The notes under the pieces are model-generated. The model did no database searches. It was not told where the DNA came from and worked only from the letters and a program-made list of their open reading frames with translations. Both the position numbers and the translations under genes were made by a program. 64,000 nt of DNA from positions 1-64,000 of the forward strand of contig NZ_JABFMU010000029.1 in the NCBI RefSeq assembly GCF_013359695.1. Reading direction: 5' to 3'. Positions 1 through 8,861 of this stretch are shown piece after piece. Numbering within the stretch: position 1 is the first letter of the stretch; each line of letters begins with the position of its first letter. The stretch comes from Pseudomonas sp. C2B4. Its GTDB lineage: Bacteria > Pseudomonadota > Gammaproteobacteria > Pseudomonadales > Pseudomonadaceae.

Positions 1-20
1 TCGTCAAGATTAAATTCCGA

Positions 21-58
21 AACCCCAATTGCGAAAGCAGTTGGGGTTTTGTTTTTTC
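21..58 (+). terminator. Rho-independent terminator of a gene left of the window
   Basis: AACCCCAA at 21-28 pairs with TTGGGGTT at 41-48, with an inner GC-GAAA-GC hairpin, and is followed by a T-rich run. It faces right and must end a transcript that enters from the left edge. The gene itself is not in the window. Confidence 0.75.
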
Positions 59-155
59 CGCTAGAAAAGCACGATGTGCTTGCGCACAAATTTGCACAGT
101 TATTTTTGATTCAGGGCACTAGAATAGTCCCAACTTTTTCGGAGCCAGAGTCTTT

Positions 156-815
156 ATGCCAGATCCGGTTGATGCCTCCGGGCTGTCAGAATTACCGCTG
201 GACGATTTGGTGGCGTGTCATGAGTGCGACTTGCTGATGCGCAAGCCTGAACTCGCCCACGGCGAGAAAGCCCTGTGCCCGCGCTGTGGCTACGAGCTCT
301 ACGCCCATCGATATAACGTCGTACAGCGCAGTCTCGCCTTGGTGATTGCGGCACTTTTGCTGTACATCCCGGCGAACTTTTTACCCATCATGCAGCTCAA
401 TCTACTCGGGCAGTCATCGCAGGATACTGTCTGGAGCGGTGTTGTCGGCCTTTTCAACACGGACATGCAAGGCGTTTCCGTCATCGTCTTCCTGTGCAGT
501 ATGGGTATCCCGCTGCTCAAGCTGCTCTGTCAACTGGCCGTCCTGCTGAGTATCCGTTTCGATGTCGGTCGTAGCTACGGCTTGCTGCTCTATCGGATTT
601 ATCACCATCTACGAGACTGGGGAATGCTTGAGGTCTACCTCATGGGCGTGCTGGTGGCGATCGTAAAACTGGCAGATATGGCAGCCATGACCGTAGGTCT
701 TGGATTGGCGTGCTTCATCGGGTTGTTATTGGTTCAGGTCTGGTTGGAGGTTGTGATGTCGCCTCACCAGATCTGGCAGGCATTATCAGGAGAGGATGCC
801 CATGCGGGCGATTGA
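156..815 (+). CDS. pqiA: PqiA-type inner membrane protein, first half (219 aa)
   Basis: PqiA/YebS proteins are inner-membrane partners of MCE-domain PqiB/YebT proteins in lipid movement between the membranes. An N-terminal zinc-ribbon-like segment (CHECDLLM at about residue 21, then CPRCGYEL) is followed by about four hydrophobic segments. In E. coli PqiA and YebS carry two such modules in one chain of about 420 residues; here one module is encoded alone and the second follows in the next gene. The ATG at 156 has a short purine-rich SD (CAGAG). The stop overlaps the next gene, so the three genes are surely one operon. The function is inferred from the family; the substrate is unknown. Confidence 0.88.
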   Translation: MPDPVDASGLSELPLDDLVACHECDLLMRKPELAHGEKALCPRCGYELYAHRYNVVQRSLALVIAALLLYIPANFLPIMQLNLLGQSSQDTVWSGVVGLFNTDMQGVSVIVFLCSMGIPLLKLLCQLAVLLSIRFDVGRSYGLLLYRIYHHLRDWGMLEVYLMGVLVAIVKLADMAAMTVGLGLACFIGLLLVQVWLEVVMSPHQIWQALSGEDAHAGD

Positions 816-1425
816 TGCAGGCATTCTGATTTGTGCCGAATGCCATGAATTGAACAGGCAGGAAGCTGATACCGACGAACAGGTCTGTACTCGCTGTGGT
901 GCGTTGGTTCATGCCCGACGTCCGAACAGTCTGATGAGGACCTGGGCGTTGCTGATCACGGCGGCAATTCTCTACATACCGGCCAACGTTCTGCCGATCA
1001 TGACCGTGAGCTCACTGGGCAAGGGTGATCCCAGCACCATCATGTCCGGTGTCATTCAACTGGTGCAGCACGGCATGATTCCCATCGCAGCCGTGGTCTT
1101 TATCGCCAGTATTCTGGTGCCCACCTTCAAACTGGTAGGCATCGCACTGCTGTTGTACTCCGTGCAGCGTCATCAGCCACTCTCGGCCCGGCAGCGCATC
1201 TGGATGTACCGCTTCATCGAGTTCATCGGCCGCTGGTCGATGCTTGATATCTTCGTGATCGCCATTCTGGTGGCGGTCGTGAATTTTGGACGGCTTGCCA
1301 GCGTCGAGGCCAATCTTGGGGCTATCGCATTTGCCAGCGTGGTGATTTTGACAATGCTTGCCGCAGTAACTTTCGATCCCCGACTAATTTGGGATAACAC
1401 GGAGTCGGACGACGACCATGACTGA
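802..1425 (+). CDS. pqiA: PqiA-type inner membrane protein, second half (207 aa)
   Basis: This is the second PqiA module: an N-terminal Cys4 ribbon (CAECHELN ... CTRCGALV) and four predicted membrane helices. I chose the ATG at 802 because AGGAGAGG (788-795) sits 6 nt before it; an ATG at 796 would touch the SD. It overlaps the first half by 14 nt and pqiB by 8 nt, indicating translational coupling. Each half keeps its own zinc ribbon, so this is an intact two-gene form and not a frameshifted pseudogene. It probably assembles with the first half to make the PqiA-like unit working with the MCE protein downstream. Confidence 0.87.
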   Translation: MRAIDAGILICAECHELNRQEADTDEQVCTRCGALVHARRPNSLMRTWALLITAAILYIPANVLPIMTVSSLGKGDPSTIMSGVIQLVQHGMIPIAAVVFIASILVPTFKLVGIALLLYSVQRHQPLSARQRIWMYRFIEFIGRWSMLDIFVIAILVAVVNFGRLASVEANLGAIAFASVVILTMLAAVTFDPRLIWDNTESDDDHD

Positions 1426-3721
1426 TTTGCCTGTAGCGAAAACCCGACCGGCCTCGAACTGGTCCGCCATCTGGGTGTTGCCCCTGATCGCCTTGATGAT
1501 TGGTGGCTGGCTTGGCTGGCGTGCGTACAACGAGACCGGTATCGAGATCCAGGTACGCTTCGAAAGCGGCGAGGGCATTCAATCCAACAAGACCGAAGTG
1601 GTCTACAAGGGCATGTCGGTCGGCAAAGTGAAGGCGCTCAAACTCGATGACGAGGGCGCCTCCAAAGGTGTGATAGCGACCATCGAGATGAATAAGGATG
1701 TGGAGCAGTACCTGCGTACCAGTACACGCTTCTGGTTGGTCAAGCCGAGCGTGAGCCTGGCCGGTATCACGGGACTGGAGACGCTGGTCTCAGGCAATTA
1801 CGTCGCGATCAGCCCGGGCGAAGGGGAGCCTGTCCGCAAGTTCAAGGCGCTGGCTGAAGAACCACCCTTGTCCGATGCACAACCTGGCCTGCATCTGACA
1901 ATCAAGGCCGATCGTCTGGGCTCGCTGAACCGTGGCAGCCCGGTGTTCTACAAGCAGATCAAGGTTGGCCAGATCAAAAGCTTCTTGCTGTCCGAGGACC
2001 AGAGCACTGTTGAGCTCAAGGTGTTCATCGAGCCGACGTACGCCAAGTTGGTGCGCAAACACACGCGATTCTGGAACGCCAGCGGTATCAGCATCGACGC
2101 CAATCTGTCTGGCGTGAAAGTACGCAGTGAATCCCTCGCCAGCATCGTTGCTGGTGGTATTGCCTTTGCCACACCGGAAAACCGCAAGGACAGTCCACCA
2201 ACTGATCCAAGTCTGCCATTCCGTCTCTATGAAGACTTCGATGCCGCCGCGGCCGGGATCAAGGTCAAGGTCAAGCTCAGTGACTTCGAAGGCTTGCAGG
2301 CCGGTCGCACACCGGTGATGTACAAAGGCATTCAGGTCGGCACACTCAAGGCGCTGAAGGTCGATCCGGACCTCAACGCCGCCAGCGCGGAATTGACGTT
2401 GGACCCACTGGCCGAGGATTACCTGGTCGACGGTACTCAATTCTGGGTGGTTAAACCCTCGATCTCACTCGCCGGCATCACGGGGCTCGAGGCGTTGGTC
2501 AAAGGTAACTACATCGCCGTGCGTCCCGGAGACAAAGGTGCTGCGCCACAACGTGAGTTCGTCGCGCGACCCAAGGCTCCGCCGCTGGATCTTCGTTCAC
2601 CAGGCCTGCACCTGGTGTTGTTCACTGAAAACCTCGGTTCGCTGGAAGTCGGCAGCCCGGTTCTCTACAAACAGGTCAAAGTGGGTTCGGTTCAGAGCTA
2701 TCAGTTTTCGCGCAAGAGAAACCAATTGGTGATCGGTGTCCACATCGAGAAGGAGTACGAAAACCTGGTCAACGCTTCGACACGTTTCTGGAATGCCAGC
2801 GGCATTACGCTGACCGGCGGGCTGACCGGCGGGATTCAAGTCAAGAGCGAGTCGTTGCAAAGCCTGATGGCCGGCGGTATTGCCTTTGAAACACCGGAGG
2901 CCAAGGCCCCGCTGCAGCGGCGTATTCCTCGTTTCCGGTTGTTTGCCAGCCATGAAGACGCCACGCAAAAAGGCGCAATGATCACGCTCAAGGTTGACCG
3001 TGCCGATGGCCTGCGCGTCGGGACACCGATTCGCTACAAAGGGCTGGATGTCGGCAAGATCGAAAATGTTGACCTCAGCGATGATCTGCAATCGGTGCTG
3101 CTCACGGCCCGTATCACTGAAGTGCCTGATCGCATCGCCCGGGTCGGCAGCGAGTTCTGGGTGGTCAAGCCGGAGCTGGGACTGATCAAGACGTCGAACC
3201 TTGAGACACTGGTGACCGGGCAATACATCGAAGTGCAGCCTGCATCGAAGAACCTGGGTCCGCAGAAGAACTTTGTCGCGCTGTCCAGTCCGCCTGAGAC
3301 CGCCAAGACCGAAGCCGGATTGAGCCTGGTCTTGAGCGCTGCCCGCCGTGGCTCGCTGAAGGCCGGGGTGCCTGTGACCTATCGCGAAATCACGGTGGGC
3401 AAGGTGACGGGGTATGAGCTGGGGCAGACGGCGGACCGGGTGTTGATCCACATCCTCATTGAGCCGAAATATGCGCCGTTGGTGCGTAGTGGCACCCGCT
3501 TCTGGAACACCAGCGGTTTTGATTTTGATGTGGGTCTGTTCAAAGGCGCGACGGTGCGTACTGAATCGCTGGAAACCATGATTCAGGGCGGTGTCGCGTT
3601 TGCCACGCCGGATGGCGATCGCATGGGCAGTGCGGTGCGTCCGGAGCAGACGTTCCCGCTGTTCGACAAGTTTGAAGAGGAATGGCTGACCTGGGCGCCG
3701 AAGATTTCCCTCGGCAAGTAG
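1418..3721 (+). CDS. pqiB: PqiB/YebT-like MCE (MlaD) domain protein, six MCE domains
   Basis: 767 aa with one N-terminal membrane anchor (about residues 18-36) and a periplasmic remainder. I count six MCE/MlaD repeats, each opening with a pattern like GSPVxYKxxxVG: near residues 55, 170, 300, 410, 535 and 645. E. coli PqiB has three and YebT seven, so this is an intermediate form. MCE proteins form hexameric rings or tubes that carry lipids across the periplasm. It overlaps the second pqiA half by 8 nt. No pqiC-like lipoprotein gene follows; a REP and a terminator come next. 'Paraquat-inducible' is only the historical family name. Confidence 0.9.
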   Translation: MTDLPVAKTRPASNWSAIWVLPLIALMIGGWLGWRAYNETGIEIQVRFESGEGIQSNKTEVVYKGMSVGKVKALKLDDEGASKGVIATIEMNKDVEQYLRTSTRFWLVKPSVSLAGITGLETLVSGNYVAISPGEGEPVRKFKALAEEPPLSDAQPGLHLTIKADRLGSLNRGSPVFYKQIKVGQIKSFLLSEDQSTVELKVFIEPTYAKLVRKHTRFWNASGISIDANLSGVKVRSESLASIVAGGIAFATPENRKDSPPTDPSLPFRLYEDFDAAAAGIKVKVKLSDFEGLQAGRTPVMYKGIQVGTLKALKVDPDLNAASAELTLDPLAEDYLVDGTQFWVVKPSISLAGITGLEALVKGNYIAVRPGDKGAAPQREFVARPKAPPLDLRSPGLHLVLFTENLGSLEVGSPVLYKQVKVGSVQSYQFSRKRNQLVIGVHIEKEYENLVNASTRFWNASGITLTGGLTGGIQVKSESLQSLMAGGIAFETPEAKAPLQRRIPRFRLFASHEDATQKGAMITLKVDRADGLRVGTPIRYKGLDVGKIENVDLSDDLQSVLLTARITEVPDRIARVGSEFWVVKPELGLIKTSNLETLVTGQYIEVQPASKNLGPQKNFVALSSPPETAKTEAGLSLVLSAARRGSLKAGVPVTYREITVGKVTGYELGQTADRVLIHILIEPKYAPLVRSGTRFWNTSGFDFDVGLFKGATVRTESLETMIQGGVAFATPDGDRMGSAVRPEQTFPLFDKFEEEWLTWAPKISLGK

Positions 3722-3752
3722 CAGGGAAATGATAGTGCGCCTGTGATGACGC

Positions 3753-3774
3753 CTTCGCGGGCTTGCCCGCGAAG
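3753..3774. repeat. Single REP palindrome
   Basis: Near-perfect hairpin CTTCGCGGGC-TT-GCCCGCGAAG between the convergent pqiB and mksB genes. It is the GGGCTTGCCC variant of the Pseudomonas REP family and has no inverted partner nearby. Confidence 0.75.
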
Positions 3775-3813
3775 AGGCCCTGGAATGCACCGAAAAGCCG
3801 AATGAACGCCCAC

Positions 3814-3851
3814 AAAAAAGGCCGCGATCCAATATGGATCGCGGCCTTTTT
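3814..3851. terminator. Bidirectional terminator between pqiB and mksB
   Basis: A long stem (GGCCGCGATCC / GGATCGCGGCC, loop AATAT) is flanked by A6 on the left and T5 on the right, so it can terminate transcripts from both convergent operons. Confidence 0.85.
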
Positions 3852-3872
3852 GTTGTCATCAGTTAAAGCCAA

Positions 3873-6713
3873 TCAAACCGCATCCAGCTCCGGTTCATCC
3901 GCTTCGACATTGACCGTCGCCTTCACCTGATCGTGACGACGAATGTACTTCCAGTCCGCTTCGTCAATGTAGATACCGGCCGGGCCACTGCCGCCTTCCA
4001 GGTCGATGGCGACACTGGCGCAGACTTGCGGCTTCACACTCGCCAGGATCGGCACGAAACCCAGTTGCAGGCTGGTTTCCAGCAGGGCTGCCTGGTTTCT
4101 CTCGTCGATGTCCGCTGCCTCATCGAGGTAGTACGGCAAGCGCACGCGCCCGGCGAGGTCGCGATCCATCAAGTGCAGCAACAAATACATGTTGGTCAGC
4201 GCCTTGATGGTCATGGTGGTGCCGTTGGATGCGGCGCCGTCGATGTCGGTGTGGATCACCGGCTGGCCGTTGACCTTGGTGATCTCGAACGCCAATTCGA
4301 ACAGGTCCTTGAGGCCGAGCTGGTTGTGGTTGGCGGCGACCAGGCGCGCCAGGTATTCCTTGGCCTCTTCGTTCTTGTTGTCCTGTTCCGCGCTCTGGCT
4401 CAGGTCGAACACCGACAGCGTCTCGCCTTCTTCGTACTGGCCGGCGCTGTGGATGATCTGGTCGATGTGCTTGAGCGCTTCCTTGTTCGGCGCGAGGACG
4501 ATACGGAAGCTTTGCAGGTTGGACACCTGACGCTTGTTGATCTCGCGGTTGAACAGCGCCAGTTGGTGTTCGAGGCTGTCGTAGTCGCTACGAATGTTGC
4601 GCAGGGTCCGGGCGATGTCGGTCACGGCTGCACGACGGGCCTTGCCCAGGGTCAGGGCTTCATCGGTACGGTGTGCGTACGCGTTGATCAGCAGTTGCAG
4701 GCGACGCTCCATATCGTCTTCGCTGTCGAATTTGGCCACGCCCTTGAGGCGCACCTGAGCGTACAGCGCTTCGATCTGGCCATCGGCACGCAGCAGGCCT
4801 TGCCAGCTGTCCTGGTAGTCGTTGAGCAGCGGCAGCAGGTTGTCCATGGAGTCGTCGACCGGGTCCATGAACGGCGTGCCGAACGGCAAGTCTGCCGGCA
4901 GCAACTGACGGCGGCGCAGGGCGTCGTCGAGGGTGCGTTGCTTGGCTTCCATGTCAGCGATCTGCCGACCGACCAGTTGCAGCTTGGCCGACAGTTGCTG
5001 GACGCGTTCGGTGAAGGCATCGCTGGAGCGCTTCAATTCGTCCTGCGCGGCTTCCATCTGCGCCAACTGTTCAAGCTTGTCGCCTTCTTCGGCACTCAAG
5101 GTTTGCGCGCGACGGAAGTCTTCCAGGGCTTTCTGCGCATCCAGCACTTGCTGATACAGCGCTTCAGTCTGAGTCTTGCTCGCGGCGCGGTCGGCGGCCA
5201 CGGCTTGCTGGGTTTTCAGTTGCTTGAGTTCTTTGTCCAGACGCTCTTTCTGGTCGCGCAACGCCGCACGGTCAGCCAGGGCTTGCAGTGCGGGTGGTTC
5301 GATGTGCGAGAGGTCGATGGACAGGCCCGGCACTTCGAAGCGCTCGCCTTTGAACCCATCGAGAATCAATTCCACGGATTTGACCCAATCGCCATTCTCG
5401 TCCAGCGCAATGCCATGTTCGCCCAGCGGCAGGCTGAACAGCGCGCTGTTGAACAGACGCATCAGGCGCTCGACATCCTGTTGCGAGAACTCTTCGCGCA
5501 GGCGGGCGTAGCTGTTGTTGTCGGCGTGATCGAGTTGCTGCTTGACCGACTTCAGGCGCTTTTCCAGGTCCCGCAGACGCTCTTCCAGGTCTTCGGCGCT
5601 GAACTGGCGCGACTGGGCCAGAGCACCGGCCAATTCGTCGTGAGCATCTTTGGCGGCGAGCAGTTGTTGCTCAAGTACTTTGACGTCGTCGACCAGGGCG
5701 AAGCGATGCTTGAGCACCGACAACTCGCCAAGCCAGCGCTGGATACCAGTGATTTCCCGCTCCAGACGCATCAGTTCCTGCGTGCCGCCGCGCTGATCGT
5801 TTTGCAGTTCGTCCTGCTCGCGACGGTAGTGCTCGGCCTGGATGGTCAGCTCTTCCTTGCGCGCACTGGCGTAGTCCGACCAGGTGCCGAGCAGCGAGTC
5901 GAGCAGCGGCGACAGGCGATGCAGTTTGCCGCGCAGCACGTCGCGCTGTTTCACGCCGTTGGCCAGTGCTTCGACCAATGGACCGGCGGCGACCAGCGAG
6001 TTGTAGTCCTGTTCCATGCGTCGTACATCGCGGAAGGCTTCTTCGCACGCGGCGATGTAGTCCACGCTGCCGGAACGCAGGCTGTGCTCGAAGGCATCGA
6101 GGAACAGTTGCTTGAGCTTGGCCGCAGTGATTTCGCGCATGTGCAGCAGGTTGATGAACAACGCCCGGAAGGTCTTCAGGCTCTGTTCGCTGGTGGAGCG
6201 CAGCGGGATCAGCGTCAGGTCCAGCGGAATTGACGTGTGACCACCAACCAGCAAACGGCGCAGTTCGTCCGGCTTGAGTTCGTAGGCTTTCAGGCCTTCA
6301 CGCTCGAGGTTGGTGAACAGCTCCTTCTGGCGCAGGCAGGTGTCGTTTTTCTGGTAATGGGCCAGGTCCAGTTTGCCGGCGTAGGCAAAGAACTGGTGAC
6401 CGAAACCACCGCCCGGGCCGCGGCCGACCACGCCGATCACATGCGGGCCGTGGGGCAGCGAGACTTCGACCAGGATGTAGCTGGTGTCCGAGGCGAAGTA
6501 GAAACGTCGGGATTGTTCCAGGCTGTACTTGCCGAAACTCATGTCCGACATGCGCGCCAGGATCGGGAACTGCAAGGCGTTGATCGAGGCGGATTTACCG
6601 AGGTTGTTCGCGCCGTAGACCGACAGCGGCTCTTCCAGCGGAAACAGGCCGAGGCTGTAGCCGGCAGTGTTCAAAAGGGCAAAGCGGCGGATGCCGTAGC
6701 GTTCCTTGCTCAT
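3873..6713 (-). CDS. mksB: Condensin subunit MksB (SMC-like ATPase)
   Basis: 946 aa SMC-like ATPase of the MksBEF (MukBEF-related) condensin. The N-terminal head has Walker A GANNLGKS (residues 34-41). The middle (about 250-720) is Leu/Glu/Gln-rich coiled coil with a central hinge-like gap. The C-terminal head carries Walker B with D864-E865 (YYLDEA). It is much shorter than MukB (about 1,490 aa), as is usual for MksB. The ATG overlaps the mksE stop by 4 nt (ATGA). The complex compacts and segregates chromosomal DNA. No TOPRIM nuclease (MksG/JetD) follows: the next gene is the convergent pqiB. A 766-codon open frame on the opposite strand is a GC-driven shadow. Confidence 0.93.
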   Translation of the reverse strand: MSKERYGIRRFALLNTAGYSLGLFPLEEPLSVYGANNLGKSASINALQFPILARMSDMSFGKYSLEQSRRFYFASDTSYILVEVSLPHGPHVIGVVGRGPGGGFGHQFFAYAGKLDLAHYQKNDTCLRQKELFTNLEREGLKAYELKPDELRRLLVGGHTSIPLDLTLIPLRSTSEQSLKTFRALFINLLHMREITAAKLKQLFLDAFEHSLRSGSVDYIAACEEAFRDVRRMEQDYNSLVAAGPLVEALANGVKQRDVLRGKLHRLSPLLDSLLGTWSDYASARKEELTIQAEHYRREQDELQNDQRGGTQELMRLEREITGIQRWLGELSVLKHRFALVDDVKVLEQQLLAAKDAHDELAGALAQSRQFSAEDLEERLRDLEKRLKSVKQQLDHADNNSYARLREEFSQQDVERLMRLFNSALFSLPLGEHGIALDENGDWVKSVELILDGFKGERFEVPGLSIDLSHIEPPALQALADRAALRDQKERLDKELKQLKTQQAVAADRAASKTQTEALYQQVLDAQKALEDFRRAQTLSAEEGDKLEQLAQMEAAQDELKRSSDAFTERVQQLSAKLQLVGRQIADMEAKQRTLDDALRRRQLLPADLPFGTPFMDPVDDSMDNLLPLLNDYQDSWQGLLRADGQIEALYAQVRLKGVAKFDSEDDMERRLQLLINAYAHRTDEALTLGKARRAAVTDIARTLRNIRSDYDSLEHQLALFNREINKRQVSNLQSFRIVLAPNKEALKHIDQIIHSAGQYEEGETLSVFDLSQSAEQDNKNEEAKEYLARLVAANHNQLGLKDLFELAFEITKVNGQPVIHTDIDGAASNGTTMTIKALTNMYLLLHLMDRDLAGRVRLPYYLDEAADIDERNQAALLETSLQLGFVPILASVKPQVCASVAIDLEGGSGPAGIYIDEADWKYIRRHDQVKATVNVEADEPELDAV

Positions 6714-7411
6714 GCGTCGAGCTCCTGTTCTTCGGCAATGGCGCGGGCCAGCGCGTCTTCTTCGCTCTCGCCTTCGAATTCACTAAGGTCGAGCGGATCG
6801 TCGGTCTGCAGCAGTTTTTCGTCGCTGTCTTCGTCGATCAGCACCGGTGCCGGCAATGGCAGCACGCTGTGCAGGCTGGCGGCGAGGTCGCGGTCCTGCT
6901 GCACTGACAGGCATACGTCGAGGAAGCGGTGCATGGGCGGCAGGAATCGATAAACACCGTTTTCTTCGCTGGCAAACCCGAGCTGGGTCATGCGGCGCAT
7001 GATCTTTTCTTCCAGCTCGTCCTGAGTCTGCACTTCGGCCTGGATGAACAGGTCGCGGTATTTTTCAAGCAACGAGGGCAGTTCATCGCGGCCGATGCTG
7101 CCACCGTCGAGTACGGCGATCGGGTCGCGACCCTGGTCGGCCAGATGCTCGACGAGAATGAAGGTGAACAGCGCCAGGCGCTGGGCGGTCTTGTTCACCG
7201 CGGCGGCGGCGAGGTCCGGAACGAAGTAGTAGAAACCTCGGGTGTCACACACCAGTTCAAAACCCAGGGCCTTGAACAGCGTGCGGTACTGGTCCTGAAA
7301 GTTCGACAGCTGTGCGTACAGCTCCGGGTCGCGACGGCTGACGTGGTAACCCTTGAACAGCTCGCGAAAGATCGGCGCCAGCTGGGACAGTTCGGAAAGA
7401 TCAAGATGCAT
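6710..7411 (-). CDS. mksE: Condensin subunit MksE
   Basis: 233 aa from the ATG at 7411 (MHLDLSELSQ), which I prefer over an upstream ATG pair at 7447 that has no SD and would overlap mksF by 47 nt. MksE is the winged-helix (kite) accessory subunit that binds the kleisin MksF and modulates the MksB ATPase. The C-terminus is acidic (EEDALARAIAEEQELDA). It lies between mksF (11 nt overlap) and mksB (4 nt overlap), the standard F-E-B order. Identification rests on operon position, size and N-terminal pattern more than on a catalytic motif, since MksE has none. Confidence 0.9.
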   Translation of the reverse strand: MHLDLSELSQLAPIFRELFKGYHVSRRDPELYAQLSNFQDQYRTLFKALGFELVCDTRGFYYFVPDLAAAAVNKTAQRLALFTFILVEHLADQGRDPIAVLDGGSIGRDELPSLLEKYRDLFIQAEVQTQDELEEKIMRRMTQLGFASEENGVYRFLPPMHRFLDVCLSVQQDRDLAASLHSVLPLPAPVLIDEDSDEKLLQTDDPLDLSEFEGESEEDALARAIAEEQELDA

Positions 7412-8681
7412 GTGGTGTGCTCGCAGAATTCTCGGAGGCGTCATCACCGGCCGAGAGCAGGGCGAAGGAGCGCAGGCTGACCTGGTGCTCGTGTGTGTAG
7501 TAGTCGCGACGTTCCAGGCGCTCGCGCTTGAAGCGTTTTTCCCGTGACAGGCGCGAGAACCAGTACAGCAATTCGTCGGTGGCGCCGTCCGGTTCCTGTT
7601 CCAGCAGCCAGGTCATCAGGTCCGGCATCGGCAAGGCGTCTTCGCAACGGTCGAGCATCTCCCGGACCGTGCGCGGTGCGCGAGGGGCATCGCCGCCCTT
7701 GTTGGTCTTGTGCGCCTTAGGGAAGCGTGCCGGTTTCGGTTCGAAACGGGCCAGGGCGTAAACGTAGGCCTCGACCTGGCTGGCGCTGCCAAGGAAGGTG
7801 CTTTGTGGCCGGGTAAACATCGGCATGGCCGCTTGTGGCACGGCGTCGATGCCCTTGCGACGAATCATCGACAGGGCCAGCGCGGCCCCCCGGGTCACGG
7901 CGTTGTGCCGGCGCGCTTCTTCGCGCAGCGGCAGCAGCAGTTCGCGGGCATGACGCAGGGTCAATTGGGCGCTGGTCTGCATTTCGAGAATGCGCGCGTG
8001 GGTGCGCAGCAGCATGTCGTCGTCGACCAGATGGCCGAGGCGCTGCTGTTCGGTGAGCATCTTCAGCAGTACGTTTTCGACCTTTCTCACGCCTTGTTCG
8101 AAAGCGCCGTCAGCGTTCACCAACTGGATCATCGGCTCGACGTATTCGTCCCAGGTCGCCAGTACCTCGGCATAACGCTGGCGCAACGGGATCTGCCGGT
8201 CGCTGGTCTTGGCCCGCTCGGCGACGACCACCAGTGCCTGTTCGTCGTTGGCCAGTTTCTTCAAGACATCGCGCACACGCATGTCGAGCAGACGCAGTTG
8301 GCGCGCGAGGTCATTGCCATCGCGAATATCGAAGGCGTCCTGGATGTAACCGGCCAGGCGTTCGAGGTGGCGCAGGTAGGCTTCGATCTCCAGGCACAGG
8401 CCCAGGCGGTGTTCACGGCGCAGATAGGCGAGGAAGTCGTGAATCTGCGCATTGAGCTCGAAACGGTTCGGGCTTTTGGCCACGGGAACCAGAATGTCGA
8501 GGCGAATCCACACGTCCAGCAGGCTGGTGATGTCCTGCGGCGTACTGTCCAGTTGCTGGGCGGCCAACTGTGAACGCAATTCGTTGAGGCTGAGGGTGCC
8601 TTGGTCGAAGTGCTCGCACAGTGGCTCCAGAAGTGCCCAGTGTTCAGCGAGGGCGCGCAAGACGCGCTTGGGTTCGATCAT
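7401..8681 (-). CDS. mksF: Condensin subunit MksF (kleisin)
   Basis: 426 aa from ATG 8681 (MIEPKRVLRALAEHW). An in-frame GTG at 8747 would give 448 aa and has a purine-rich stretch before it, so the start is uncertain. MksF is the kleisin that bridges the two MksB heads. Its N-terminal winged-helix region (EHWALLEPLCEHF) is followed by helical bundles. It is the first gene of the mksFEB operon, transcribed divergently from holD across a short AT-richer gap. It has no enzymatic motif; identification is from size, order and overall helical character. Confidence 0.88.
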   Translation of the reverse strand: MIEPKRVLRALAEHWALLEPLCEHFDQGTLSLNELRSQLAAQQLDSTPQDITSLLDVWIRLDILVPVAKSPNRFELNAQIHDFLAYLRREHRLGLCLEIEAYLRHLERLAGYIQDAFDIRDGNDLARQLRLLDMRVRDVLKKLANDEQALVVVAERAKTSDRQIPLRQRYAEVLATWDEYVEPMIQLVNADGAFEQGVRKVENVLLKMLTEQQRLGHLVDDDMLLRTHARILEMQTSAQLTLRHARELLLPLREEARRHNAVTRGAALALSMIRRKGIDAVPQAAMPMFTRPQSTFLGSASQVEAYVYALARFEPKPARFPKAHKTNKGGDAPRAPRTVREMLDRCEDALPMPDLMTWLLEQEPDGATDELLYWFSRLSREKRFKRERLERRDYYTHEHQVSLRSFALLSAGDDASENSASTPHAS

Positions 8682-8861
8682 CGGAATGGCCGGCTGGTTG
8701 GCGATTAAAAGCCGCGATTGTACTGCATCGCTGGCGTGTCGATTCACTCTCGGGACGGGCTGTCGCTTTTCTTTAGGTCAAGTCTATCGATCAACAGCAG
8801 GCGATCTTTAGCGAAGGGCGGTAGAATCTCCGCACTTTAGTTATCCACAAGTGGCTGACCT

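Noticed and set aside
156..1425. The two pqiA genes as a frameshifted single gene
   Set aside because: Each part has its own SD, start and zinc ribbon, and the overlap is a typical coupled stop/start.
2597..3859. 420-codon minus-strand frame opposite pqiB
   Set aside because: Antisense shadow; runs through the terminator at 3814-3851.
3933..6233. 766-codon plus-strand open frame opposite mksB
   Set aside because: It is the antisense of a clear MksB gene; composition rich in Gln/Val/His/Arg and no family resemblance. Long antisense frames are common at this GC content.
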